From Lunatimonas sp. (GTDB lineage Bacteria; Bacteroidota; Bacteroidia; Cytophagales; Cyclobacteriaceae), in NCBI RefSeq assembly GCF_020832325.1, contig NZ_JAFIEU010000046.1, positions 1 to 55,932 of the forward strand: a stretch of 55,932 nt of DNA, in the 5' to 3' direction. Shown here piece by piece: positions 18,781 to 27,028 of the stretch; within the stretch, counting starts at the first letter, position 1; every line of letters begins with the position of its first letter. The notes under the pieces are model-generated. The model had not been told where the DNA came from, made no database searches, and saw nothing but the letters and a program-made list of their open reading frames with translations. The position numbers were made by a program, and so were the translations under genes.

Positions 18781-19446
18781 TCATTTACTAATCAACTCCT
18801 CAAAATCATCCCGAACATAGATCACATTACGGCCCAGTTCTATCCAGCGCTTTTTCTCCAGTTGCTTGAGCAGTCGGGAAATGACTTCCCTGGAGGTACC
18901 CAGTTCATTGGCGATTTCCTGATGGGTGGTATGCAGTTCATTGGCCCGAAGCTGCTTCATCTTGGTGACGATGTATCGCATCAGCCGCTCATCCATGCGC
19001 TTAAACGCCACTGCATCCAAGGCCACCAGCATCTCCTGAAAGCGGTGCTGATAGGTGCTGGATACGTAATCCTTCCATTGCTTGAATTCATCCGTCCATT
19101 GCTCGTGCAGCTGCACGGGCACCGCCAGGATGGTTGTTTTCTCCTCGGCTACCGCACGGATTTCACTCGGCCTATTGGCACTGCAGCAGGTAAGCGAGAG
19201 GGCGCAGGTTTCGCCCGGCTCCAAATAGTAAAGAAATAGCTCCCTCCCATCTTCATCGGTTCGCAGCACTTTGATGGCCCCCTCCAGGACGATCGGTACC
19301 ATACGAACAAACTGACCGGGTTCCATGATAGCTTTATCGGCTTCAAACTCGATTATTTTACCCTCTTTGGCCAAGGCCTCCAATAAGCGGGTGTCGGTGA
19401 TGGCCGGTAAGCGATCCCGAAGATCCTCTATTTCTATCCTGTTCAT
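18781..19446 (-). CDS. Crp/Fnr-family transcriptional regulator
   Basis: A 221-residue regulator with an N-terminal cyclic-nucleotide-binding-like fold (about 15-135) and a C-terminal winged helix with HTH HQEIANELGTSREVISRLLKQLEKK (about 168-195). It carries a Cys pair in LSLTCCSANRPS near residue 85, within the effector domain, suggesting thiol or sulfur sensing rather than cAMP binding. The DoxX gene ends 6 bp upstream, so the two are cotranscribed. Related Bacteroidota regulators control sulfur or oxidative-stress genes; its target here is unknown, though a palindrome before the universal stress gene (25623-25638) is a candidate. Confidence 0.9.
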   Translation of the reverse strand: MNRIEIEDLRDRLPAITDTRLLEALAKEGKIIEFEADKAIMEPGQFVRMVPIVLEGAIKVLRTDEDGRELFLYYLEPGETCALSLTCCSANRPSEIRAVAEEKTTILAVPVQLHEQWTDEFKQWKDYVSSTYQHRFQEMLVALDAVAFKRMDERLMRYIVTKMKQLRANELHTTHQEIANELGTSREVISRLLKQLEKKRWIELGRNVIYVRDDFEELISK

Positions 19447-19452
19447 GTAAGA

Positions 19453-19854
19453 CTACGATTTATTTTTTGATAAAAACACATCCAGTGAAAAGGTATTGGC
19501 CGGCATAAACTGGATCAGTAGCACAAAAAACCCGAGATGGATCATCTGAGAAGGATAAGCGCCCCAGTTTTCAATGGCTGCTGTTCCCAGCATCAGCAGC
19601 AGCATAAAGGTAGCCCCCACCACGGCAGTCCAGGTGCTCTTGAAACCCAACAGCAGGAGCACACCTAGCGCAAACTCAACAAAGGGAATGGCCAGGCTGA
19701 AAGGCCGAACCAGCAGCACGGGCAGCATGGAGTCCGCAAAATCAGCCACCATCTTGTCGCTAAAGGCGGTAAGCTTGGGTAAGCGTACCAGGCCATGGCC
19801 AAGCATGCTGACCCCAATGCCGAGGCGAATAAATAAAAAGGAAATTGGATTCAT
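19453..19854 (-). CDS. DoxX-family membrane protein
   Basis: A 133-residue protein with four predicted membrane helices and the DoxX opening (FIRLGIGVSMLGHGLVRLPKL, key residues GxxMLxHG). DoxX proteins are linked to thiosulfate/quinone redox chemistry and to oxidative or sulfur stress, but the exact role is unclear. It precedes the Crp/Fnr gene by 6 bp, which suggests that the regulator responds to the same stress. Confidence 0.85.
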   Translation of the reverse strand: MNPISFLFIRLGIGVSMLGHGLVRLPKLTAFSDKMVADFADSMLPVLLVRPFSLAIPFVEFALGVLLLLGFKSTWTAVVGATFMLLLMLGTAAIENWGAYPSQMIHLGFFVLLIQFMPANTFSLDVFLSKNKS

Positions 19855-19894
19855 ACGTTGCTTTTTTTGTCTCTACCCGTATAGGCACCCTTGC

Positions 19895-20110
19895 CTAACG
19901 CGCTGCCCGAATATCCACTGCGTGAGACCCTGTTCCCAAAGTTGCCATAAATTCCGTAAATGCCCAAATAAGCCAGGAGAAGATTACGTAGGGAAAAATA
20001 CCGAAACCAGCCTGGGTCAAAAATAACGATCCGATCAAATCGGCATAAGGAAAAAAAGTAGCAGCAAACGTTGCTACAGCTGGCTGATAAGAAAAAGGTC
20101 CCTTGACCAT
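19895..20110 (-). CDS. Doubtful 71-residue hydrophobic ORF before DoxX
   Basis: The frame encodes a membrane-helix-like stretch (GIFPYVIFSWLIWAF) and ends 40 bp before the DoxX start. Against it: the ATG sits inside the loop of a strong terminator (20091-20123), and a second hairpin with a T-run (GTAGCA/TGCTAC, 20058-20077) falls in its first 20 codons. Either it is a remnant of a larger membrane protein or the frame is chance. An overlapping 104-codon frame is weaker. Confidence 0.25.
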   Translation of the reverse strand: MVKGPFSYQPAVATFAATFFPYADLIGSLFLTQAGFGIFPYVIFSWLIWAFTEFMATLGTGSHAVDIRAAR

Positions 20111-20123
20111 ATTGCCAAGGGAC
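20091..20123 (-). terminator. Intrinsic terminator after the TolB-like lipoprotein gene
   Basis: On the minus strand an 8-bp perfect stem GTCCCTTG/CAAGGGAC with a 10-base loop is followed by CTTTTTCTT. It lies 18 bp after the stop codon at 20141. A second hairpin followed by seven T (20051-20077) lies just downstream and may be a backup. Confidence 0.85.
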
Positions 20124-20140
20124 AGACTGGACGGAATTAC

Positions 20141-21472
20141 CTATTCTCTGGTTACCGGTGACCAAACCGGATGAACCCTCACACTGGCATCGGAAAACAC
20201 CAAGGTCTGTGCAGGCCCATTCACTCGAGTCCTGACCAAGGGGAAACTTGTTGCAAATGCAGTATAGATAAGGAATTCGGATTTATCCGGAGAAAGCGTG
20301 AAAGACCGAAGGATCATACCGGGAGTCAATCCCATCGTGTCACTTAGCTTTGTATCTCCGGTGCCGTCCAGATTTACTTGCCAGATTTCATCTTGATCAT
20401 TTCTGTTGGTTAGCCTTTTCAAATAGAATACGGTATTATCGTTCCCCAGCATGACGTTGAGGTATATGGCTCCCTCATTCACTGTCTGGATATCGGATCC
20501 ATCCATATTGATCGTTGCCAATACCTGACGGGCAGTTTCACCGGGCCGATTGATGACTCTTACACCCAGAAATCTCTTCCCATCTTCTGTGACGGCATGG
20601 GCAACAAATAAATCCTCATTTGTAAAATCAATCTCTGTCCTTTCCTCAGTTTCTAGATCATAGGTTACAAGTTTAAAAAAATTCCGAAAGCTTACTTTCT
20701 TTCCGTCCGGATGCCAGACAGGAAGAAGCTGAGTGGTAAGTGCTGGGTTATCATTTGAAATAAAGGGAATCATTTTCAGGTTCTCCCCATCTACGTCCAT
20801 GACATACACCTGAAGCGTACCTGATTGTTGGTCATTAAAGACGATCCGGGTACCATCCGGAGAAATCCTCAAGCTACTTGGATGGGAAATTACTTGATCG
20901 ATTACCATCCTCTCATCGGTTCCATCTGGCTTCGAACTGTAAAATTTAAAACTTGTAAAATTTTCCCCTTTTCCATACACAATCCGGTCCCGAAGGATGG
21001 CCCTGCAGCCGACCTCAAACTCAACGGTGGCGGTACCGTTGGCCGTCACGTTCACTTCGCGCACCATGTTGCCGGTCCCCATACAGTGGGAGGCAATGCC
21101 GGAAAGCTCTACCTGATACCGGCCAACTTGCCGGTTATTGATCGTCGTTTCCCCGTTGGCATCTACCTCCACGGGGGCTACCCCCTGCACAGTCAGCGTG
21201 TATCCATCCGGATCATCGTCTCCACCCACGGTGGTTACTTTTACCACGATATTGCCGGTAGCTTCCAGGGGATCGGTAACAGGTGGTGCGGGGGAAGCGG
21301 TTTCATCCTCGCAAGAAGGCAAGGTTAGCATCGCCGCGACTACCAGCACCAATACCCCCTTTTTTGAGGCCAAAAAATCCCGCAGGGGCATTTGGGCGGA
21401 TTTGCCTTTTTTTGTGGTGGATTCGGAGTAGCACTCCACCTTTTTCGATTGGATGTTTGTCTTGTTTTTCAT
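20141..21472 (-). CDS. TolB-like beta-propeller lipoprotein with N-terminal Ig-like/PEGA domain
   Basis: A 443-residue exported protein. The hydrophobic segment with lipobox LTLPSC lies at about residues 41-54, unusually far from the ATG; a start at 21391 (MPLRDFLASKKG) would give a conventional lipoprotein signal and 416 residues. Residues about 70-155 form a small beta-sandwich carrying two cysteines likely in a disulfide. Residues 160-443 contain repeated propeller strands with the PD40 pattern (LRISPDGTRIVFND, PVWHPDGKKVSF, TLSPDKSEFLIY). Such proteins scaffold or bind ligands at the cell surface; none is an enzyme by motif. It stands alone, with its own terminator. Confidence 0.75.
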   Translation of the reverse strand: MKNKTNIQSKKVECYSESTTKKGKSAQMPLRDFLASKKGVLVLVVAAMLTLPSCEDETASPAPPVTDPLEATGNIVVKVTTVGGDDDPDGYTLTVQGVAPVEVDANGETTINNRQVGRYQVELSGIASHCMGTGNMVREVNVTANGTATVEFEVGCRAILRDRIVYGKGENFTSFKFYSSKPDGTDERMVIDQVISHPSSLRISPDGTRIVFNDQQSGTLQVYVMDVDGENLKMIPFISNDNPALTTQLLPVWHPDGKKVSFRNFFKLVTYDLETEERTEIDFTNEDLFVAHAVTEDGKRFLGVRVINRPGETARQVLATINMDGSDIQTVNEGAIYLNVMLGNDNTVFYLKRLTNRNDQDEIWQVNLDGTGDTKLSDTMGLTPGMILRSFTLSPDKSEFLIYTAFATSFPLVRTRVNGPAQTLVFSDASVRVHPVWSPVTRE

Positions 21473-22124
21473 AAATCGTATAGTAAGTAGTTGTGAATAA
21501 ACTTGTTGACAAATTCAGGTATCAGGTCCTTTCTGCTCCTTATTCGACAGTACAGGCTGAATGAGATTTTCAACGCAGGTTGTCTATCGCCTCGCGCTCT
21601 CTGCCATGAATCCTCGAATACTCGGGGTGGTCCTACCCCGGCGGGGAACTGGCTTCCTTCACATCTTCAAAATGCCCTACAAAATCACGGCTCGGAAGCA
21701 ATCCAAAATACCTACACCCTATACGACGAAGCTGGTTGCTACCGAAATACGCTCCGGCTTGGAGAAAACAGCCATCTTCCTCCTTGATATGAAATTTAAT
21801 TGGTTGTATTTTATTAAAATTGTAAAAAAGCGAAGCACCGGAGCAAGCAGTATAAAATTTTACAAATTGTGTAAACAAATAGCGGGATTTTGGCGGTAAC
21901 CTTAAAACAACCTGGATTGGATAAGCCATATTTAACGGAAATAGGAGTTAAACTAAATTCAATCCTATATCCGATGGTAAAAAAGTTTGTTACCCTATAC
22001 TACCGCACTTTTTGGAAAAAATGTGACTCAACCAACAGAACTGATATAAGTTGTCGTATCGCCGGGCCAAAAAATAAGCCCGGCATTGAACCGGGCTGGG
22101 AAATTGAAAGTATGGGAGGGCGAA
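21473..22124. other. 650-bp intergenic region, no supported gene
   Basis: Contains the upstream region of the TolB-like gene and the downstream terminator of the 22125 gene. Short open frames of up to 112 codons occur on both strands, but they overlap one another and show no recognisable domain, signal or codon pattern. The region becomes AT-rich towards 21790-22020. Confidence 0.5.
22069..22097 (-). terminator. Intrinsic terminator after the 140-residue hypothetical gene
   Basis: On the minus strand, stem AGCCCGG/CCGGGCT with a 7-base loop is followed by TATTTTTT. It lies 28 bp past the stop codon at 22125. Confidence 0.85.
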
Positions 22125-22547
22125 TCAGCGGGCTCTCCAAAGATCCTTTAGCGATCGTCCGTTAATCTGCATGACAAAGCGCGCAGGGTTAGAAATCAAT
22201 ACAATTCGGACATCCTGCCCGTCAAATTGCTCCGACTCTATGGGAACCCCTTCCTTGCCCTTTACCTCGTAAGAAACGATGCCCCTGGCATCTGCCAATA
22301 ACGGTACATAATGGTTTGCCAAATAGGCTGATGGGAGTAGCACGTCATTATCTGAGTTGAGTGAATCGTAAATGCGCTCCAACTCCGCTTCCAAACCATC
22401 GCCATAGGTTTCGTTGAAATCATCCTCCAGGTCATGAAGCTGCTCCTCTAGATCATCGTAATCGGGATCAGCATAGGTCTTCTTGCTTAGCTTTATTCTC
22501 AATTCAATAATTTCGGTGAGGTCCTTGTCCAGTTGATTTAGATCCAT
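22125..22547 (-). CDS. Hypothetical acidic protein, helical N-terminus
   Basis: A 140-residue cytoplasmic protein not recognised as a named family. Residues 1-65 are strongly acidic and helical, probably coiled coil (LDKDLTEIIELRIKLSKK, DDLEEQLHDLEDDF). Residues 75-140 look like a compact beta-domain (ANHYVPLLADARGIVSYEVKG, VRIVLISNPARFVMQING). It has its own terminator and is divergent from phosphoglucomutase. The coding signal is good: long frame, proper terminator, no competing frame. Confidence 0.7.
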   Translation of the reverse strand: MDLNQLDKDLTEIIELRIKLSKKTYADPDYDDLEEQLHDLEDDFNETYGDGLEAELERIYDSLNSDNDVLLPSAYLANHYVPLLADARGIVSYEVKGKEGVPIESEQFDGQDVRIVLISNPARFVMQINGRSLKDLWRAR

Positions 22548-22798
22548 AGTATATTCAGCTCTTTAAATTTTAAGAATGAAGGTAGATAATATTGCAACAG
22601 TTTCCAAAAAGCCGTAGGCTGAATTGAGGCTCTTGGGCTTCCATAGCGCCAATAATGGGCACACAGCTGCCGGAACCGCCAGGCTACTTTCCAAAAAACA
22701 ACGAATAATTTTTACGTTTCCCATGCGTTAACCCAGATAAATTCCTAATTTCAATCCAACGAACTTACTTCATACAAGAAACAAACTTTTTCCAAACC

Positions 22799-24526
22799 AT
22801 GACAGATGCTTCAATCCTAAACAAAGCCCAAGCTTGGCTGAACAGTAACATTGACGAAGAATCCAAAAACCAGATCAAAGCCCTGATGGCTGCCCAAGAT
22901 TCCAGCGAATTGATCGATTCCTTTTACAAAGACCTGGAATTCGGCACCGGAGGTTTGCGCGGCCTGATGGGTGTCGGTTCGAACCGCATGAACGTCTATA
23001 CCGTGGGTATGGCTACCCAAGGCCTCGCCAACTACCTATTGGCATCCTTTCCAGGGCAGGAGATTTCAGTGGCCATCACCCATGACTCCAGAATCAACAA
23101 TACGCTCTTTGCCGATACCACTGCGAATGTGATGAGTGCAAACGGTATCCACGTAAAATACTTCCGGGAAATGCGCCCTACCCCCATGCTTTCCTTTGCC
23201 ATCAGGCACTATAAGTGCCAAAGCGGCGTGATGGTCACCGCTTCCCACAACCCGAAAGAATATAACGGATACAAAGTTTACTGGGAAGATGGGGGGCAAG
23301 TGGTGCCGCCACACGATAAAAACATCATCACGGAAGTACTGAAAATCAAATCGGTAGACGATGTGAAGTGGACCCGAAACGATGCCCTGATCTCGTATAT
23401 CGAAGAGGACCACGACTTGGTATACCTTGCGGAAGTCAAACGACTGTCCATGTCTCCCGAAGCCATACTGGCCCAAAAAGACCTGAGTATTGTGTTTTCT
23501 CCCATTCATGGTGCTTCTGGTACCATGGTCCCAAAGGCTTTAAAGATTTTTGGGTTTGAAAACATCCATATCGTCAAAGAACAGGCCGAACCCGACGGAA
23601 CATTTCCTACGGTAATCTACCCGAATCCGGAAGAGGCCGAAGCACTTTCCATGTCCGTAGCCCTAGCCCAACAGGTAAAGGCAGACTTGGTCCTGGCCTG
23701 TGACCCGGATGGAGACCGATATGCGGCCGTAGTGCCAAACGAAAAAGGAGAATACGAACTGCTCAACGGGAACCAAACCGGATCCGTCATCGTCTACTAC
23801 CTCTTAAACAAATGGCGGGAACACGGGAGGCTGACCGGCAAGGAATATACAGTAAGTACTATTGTCACTACCGACCTGATTGGTGAAATCAGCAGGGGCT
23901 TTGAAACCGAATACTTCTCTACCTTGACAGGCTTCAAGTATATCGCCGAAGTGATCCGGGCAAACGAGGGAAAGAAGACCTTCATAGCCGGGGGCGAAGA
24001 AAGCTACGGTTTCTTGGTAGGGGATTTCGTGCGGGACAAGGACGGCGTGTCGGCCTGTGCCATCGTAGCGGAAATCGTAGCCTATTACAAGACCAAGGGG
24101 ATGAACCTTATCGATGTTTTGGCCGAAATCTACATGCAGTTTGGGTTTTACAAGGAATCCCTCATTTCCATTACCAAAAAAGGGAAAGACGGTGCCGAGC
24201 AAATCCAACAACTGATGCAAGGCTTCCGCACCAATCGACCCACTGCCATCAATGGGGTGAAGGTGACCAAAATCATCGATGTAAAAGAAAGCAAGGTGTA
24301 CGACATGGTCAGCGGAACCGAAGAACCGCTGCACTTGGACAAATCAAACGTGATTCAGTTCTACCTGGAAGATGGAAGCAAGATCTCCGCCAGGCCATCG
24401 GGTACTGAACCAAAAATCAAATACTACATCTCGGTAAATGAAAAACTACCAAGCCGCGACGCATATCGAACCGTGGAAGCAAACTTGGATAGACGAATGG
24501 ATGAACTGAAAAAGTTCTTTGGGTAA
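22799..24526 (+). CDS. Phosphoglucomutase/phosphomannomutase-family alpha-D-phosphohexomutase
   Basis: Cytoplasmic enzyme of 575 residues that interconverts sugar 1- and 6-phosphates (glucose most likely), linking glycolysis to nucleotide-sugar synthesis. All four family signatures are present: phosphoserine loop VTASHNPKEYNG with Ser149, Mg-binding CDPDGDRYA at 301-309, sugar-binding GGEESYGF near 396 and phosphate-binding RPSGTEPKIKYY near 530. Length and the TASHNPKEYNGYKVYW form match the PgcA-like branch rather than short bacterial PMM. Monocistronic, with a strong terminator. Confidence 0.95.
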   Translation: MTDASILNKAQAWLNSNIDEESKNQIKALMAAQDSSELIDSFYKDLEFGTGGLRGLMGVGSNRMNVYTVGMATQGLANYLLASFPGQEISVAITHDSRINNTLFADTTANVMSANGIHVKYFREMRPTPMLSFAIRHYKCQSGVMVTASHNPKEYNGYKVYWEDGGQVVPPHDKNIITEVLKIKSVDDVKWTRNDALISYIEEDHDLVYLAEVKRLSMSPEAILAQKDLSIVFSPIHGASGTMVPKALKIFGFENIHIVKEQAEPDGTFPTVIYPNPEEAEALSMSVALAQQVKADLVLACDPDGDRYAAVVPNEKGEYELLNGNQTGSVIVYYLLNKWREHGRLTGKEYTVSTIVTTDLIGEISRGFETEYFSTLTGFKYIAEVIRANEGKKTFIAGGEESYGFLVGDFVRDKDGVSACAIVAEIVAYYKTKGMNLIDVLAEIYMQFGFYKESLISITKKGKDGAEQIQQLMQGFRTNRPTAINGVKVTKIIDVKESKVYDMVSGTEEPLHLDKSNVIQFYLEDGSKISARPSGTEPKIKYYISVNEKLPSRDAYRTVEANLDRRMDELKKFFG

Positions 24527-24555
24527 TCCGGTAAAGAATAACATACACCAAACGA

Positions 24556-24596
24556 AGACAGCGCGTCGCCTTATCGGCAACTGCGCTGTCTTTTTT
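24556..24596 (+). terminator. Intrinsic terminator after the phosphohexomutase gene
   Basis: A 9-bp stem AGACAGCGC/GCGCTGTCT is followed by six T, 30 bp past the stop codon. Confidence 0.92.
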
Positions 24597-24679
24597 AAGG
24601 GGCAACCAAAAAGTGTCTGCTATTCAGTCCATTGTTCCCCTCCTTATCCATCTACTCAAAAAGAGCGCTACCTAATTCA

Positions 24680-25540
24680 CTACTTTCCTGCTGTCGATGT
24701 GTCACCTACTAATCCCAGGTTAATCGACCATACGGGCACCTTCAGGTAGGTGACCAAGTTTTCCGTCACGCTGGGTGCGAATAGCTGCTGCAAATCAGAA
24801 CGCCCGTGCGTGGCTACGGCAACCATATCGGCACCCAATTTTTCGGCGAATTGAATAATTCCACGTTCCTCCTTGTAGGCACTGTAGTGATGAACCGCGT
24901 AGTCCGAATCCGCATATTTCTCCAGAAATTCCCCAGCCAGCTGCTCAATCTGGGAATCTTCCAGGAAGTTTGTGGGCGTGTTCACATACAATAGGTGCAG
25001 ATAGAGTCCCATTTTCGCCGCAAATTCCGCCACTTGTTTTAGCGCCTTGCCTGAGTTCTCCTTCAGATCCGTCGCAAAGACGATACGATTAAACGAAACC
25101 GGATCTTCGATATTCTTCACCACCAAAACGGGAACCCGCGCCTTCCGCAACACATGGTAGGTATTCGACCCCAGCATATGCTCCTTCCATCCGTATTGCC
25201 CGTGCGACCCCATCACTACCATGGAAGCATGCTCTCGCTCTACAAAAGAAAGGATCTGATCCTTCCCGTCGCTAAAGCACAGCTGCTCTCCCACGGTGAC
25301 GCCCTTGGTTTTGGCCTTTTCAACCCGCTCCGCCAAGGCCGCTCTCGCCCTGCGGATGGCCTCTTGGGTCTCCGGAAACAACCGCTCTTGGTCTTTGGAA
25401 AGCTTTGCCCAATTCACCGGTGTATGAAGGACATGGAGCAGCACTACCTCCCCCGGCTGCTTTTGGGCCAATTGGATGGCATAATCGAAGGCAGCATCCG
25501 CATGGGGGGAGAAATCGGTGGGAACTAGGATCTTGTTCAT
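24680..25540 (-). CDS. Universal stress protein, tandem UspA domains
   Basis: A 286-residue cytoplasmic protein with two Usp folds. The first domain (1-150) opens ILVPTDFSPHADAAFDYA and has the ATP-binding signature G-S-H-G-x9-G-S (MGSHGQYGWKEHMLGS). The second domain (about 155-280) has a degenerate signature (THGRSDLQQLFAPS), so only the first is expected to bind ATP. Upstream is a promoter-like element with a palindrome at an activator position (25597-25638), suggesting Crp/Fnr-type control. Client pathway is unknown. Confidence 0.92.
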   Translation of the reverse strand: MNKILVPTDFSPHADAAFDYAIQLAQKQPGEVVLLHVLHTPVNWAKLSKDQERLFPETQEAIRRARAALAERVEKAKTKGVTVGEQLCFSDGKDQILSFVEREHASMVVMGSHGQYGWKEHMLGSNTYHVLRKARVPVLVVKNIEDPVSFNRIVFATDLKENSGKALKQVAEFAAKMGLYLHLLYVNTPTNFLEDSQIEQLAGEFLEKYADSDYAVHHYSAYKEERGIIQFAEKLGADMVAVATHGRSDLQQLFAPSVTENLVTYLKVPVWSINLGLVGDTSTAGK

Positions 25541-25596
25541 CTGAAATGGCTCTTTAGAAGATTAATAATGATAAATATAAAAAAAATAGTATATTA

Positions 25597-25638
25597 CAAA
25601 GCTAGTTTGTGTCAGCCTCTCTCATGACTTTGGTCATG
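25597..25638 (-). promoter_or_regulatory. Putative activator-dependent promoter of the universal stress gene
   Basis: On the minus strand, TAGCTTTG (25604-25597) matches the Bacteroidota -7 consensus TAnnTTTG. The -33 position has no TTG; instead it overlaps the palindrome CATGAC-N4-GTCATG (25623-25638), whose centre is about 41 bases before the expected start of transcription. That is the spacing of a Crp/Fnr-type class II activator site. The motif match is seen; the identity of the binding protein is inferred. Confidence 0.5.
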
Positions 25639-25751
25639 CCTGCTAGCTGTCGATCAGTTGAAAAATTGCCGTTCAGCTATTGGGGCTGTGCACTACGCAA
25701 GCCTGTTTTCTGGTGTGCTTAGATTTATTGCCTAGTTGACGAAGTTGAAAA

Positions 25752-26945
25752 ATGACCTGTATCCTTAAAAATCTCTGGCTTTTACCTTTTTTATCTGTCA
25801 CGTGGTGGGGGTGTTCGGAGAATAAAACCGACGATTCTGAGCTTTTACCCACCGTTGTGGTACAAGCTTCCCAAATCCTGCCTTTTGATCAAGCCGCCAC
25901 AGAGGTAAGTTTCATTGCGTTGCGAATTCCGGAAAACCAGGCCATTAACCTTTCTTGTCGTTTCTCCGAACTGACCGTATACGGGAACGAACTTTATTTT
26001 GTCACTAAATGCATGAATCAATTCGCTATCCATGTTTTTGATTGGGAGGGGAACTACCGTCGAAGCTACGAAAAACAGGGAGATGGCCCGGAGGAGTACG
26101 CTTGGCTACAGGGTCTGTACATTAAAGACGACACCCTCACCCTAAGTGCCGGCAAGGGCGAGCTGGTGCAATACCGATTACCCGATTTTCGGTTTTTAAG
26201 GCGGATCGAGGTAGGAAGCTACCTTTTTCTCAACAATTTCAGGGCACTCGGGTCGGACACATGGCTGCTTTCCGGTGAATACGACGGAACGCTGGATGCG
26301 GATGGAAAATATCCCGTTTTCGTAAAAAAAGACGTTCAATCGGAGAAATCTGAGGGAATAGGATTGCTCGGAACCCCTGTATCAGCCGAAATCAGCGAGG
26401 GTGAGATAGCTGACTTTGGCCAAGGATACCTGCTTAACTACGCCTTTTCGGACACTATTTTCCATTTTTCAAATGGGAAGGCAGAACCTATCGTTCGGAT
26501 GCATTACGGAGACAGGCACCCTCCTACAACAGCCATCTACCTGGAGGAGGAGGCATTTTTCGAATCCCTCCAAACCCAACGCATGGCATTCAATATGGGA
26601 AACATAGGACATACTGATGGCACTTGTCGTGTTCGGGTTTTCGGCCTTGAAAAAAAGGCCTCTTTTGACCTGGATGATGCCGCTTCATTTCCTATTTACG
26701 AGGTTTTCTTTTCGATAGACTCCCCAGAACCAGTAGCGATACCCATGCTTGGAGCCCTCAATGCGAAGGGAACCTTCCATGCAGGATATTTTTTCGATAC
26801 ATTACAACCTGAGGACTGGGTCCGTGCACTGGAAACAGGAAGCCTGGGTTCACATGGCGAATCATTGCAGCAGGTAGTAAGCCGGGACAGCGATTTTGAA
26901 GAGCCTGTGATAATCCGCTACCAGGTCAGGACCAACGGTCGCTAA
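25752..26945 (+). CDS. 6-bladed beta-propeller lipoprotein
   Basis: A 397-residue exported lipoprotein with the lipobox at about residues 17-21 (WWGCSEN). The body has the pattern of the Bacteroidota 6-bladed propeller family (PF17170-like): FIALRIPENQAI, then INVFDWEGN-type blades, GDGPEEY near residue 114 (the characteristic Gly-x-Gly-Pro turn) and a GSDTWLLSGEYDG blade. These proteins are common surface components of unknown function. It appears monocistronic; the next gene has its own operator region. Confidence 0.7.
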   Translation: MTCILKNLWLLPFLSVTWWGCSENKTDDSELLPTVVVQASQILPFDQAATEVSFIALRIPENQAINLSCRFSELTVYGNELYFVTKCMNQFAIHVFDWEGNYRRSYEKQGDGPEEYAWLQGLYIKDDTLTLSAGKGELVQYRLPDFRFLRRIEVGSYLFLNNFRALGSDTWLLSGEYDGTLDADGKYPVFVKKDVQSEKSEGIGLLGTPVSAEISEGEIADFGQGYLLNYAFSDTIFHFSNGKAEPIVRMHYGDRHPPTTAIYLEEEAFFESLQTQRMAFNMGNIGHTDGTCRVRVFGLEKKASFDLDDAASFPIYEVFFSIDSPEPVAIPMLGALNAKGTFHAGYFFDTLQPEDWVRALETGSLGSHGESLQQVVSRDSDFEEPVIIRYQVRTNGR

Positions 26946-26966
26946 CGCAGGTAAGCTATAAAAAAG

Positions 26967-27028
26967 GTATTTTTGGGGATTATAATCCCTGAAAATACGT
27001 ATATTTGGGGGTTATAATCCCTAAATAT
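26967..27028. promoter_or_regulatory. Twin palindromic operator overlapping the AAA-ATPase start codon
   Basis: Two related palindromes lie side by side. The first (26967-26998) is a 32-bp inverted repeat with perfect core GGGATTATAATCCC. The second (27001-27028) is a 28-bp inverted repeat centred on TTATAA with flanks ATATTT/AAATAT, and it ends on the second base of the ATG. Their centres are 32 bp apart, three helical turns, so a dimeric regulator would sit on one face of the DNA. No other gene shares the sites, so autoregulation by the ATPase's winged-helix segment is the simplest inference. Confidence 0.65.

Noticed and set aside
19851-20165. A 104-codon minus-strand frame
   Set aside because: Overlaps the 3' end of the TolB-like gene and its terminator and shows no domain or signal.
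21503-21899. Overlapping plus-strand frames of 94 and 112 codons
   Set aside because: Two frames compete in the same DNA with no signal, domain or coding bias.
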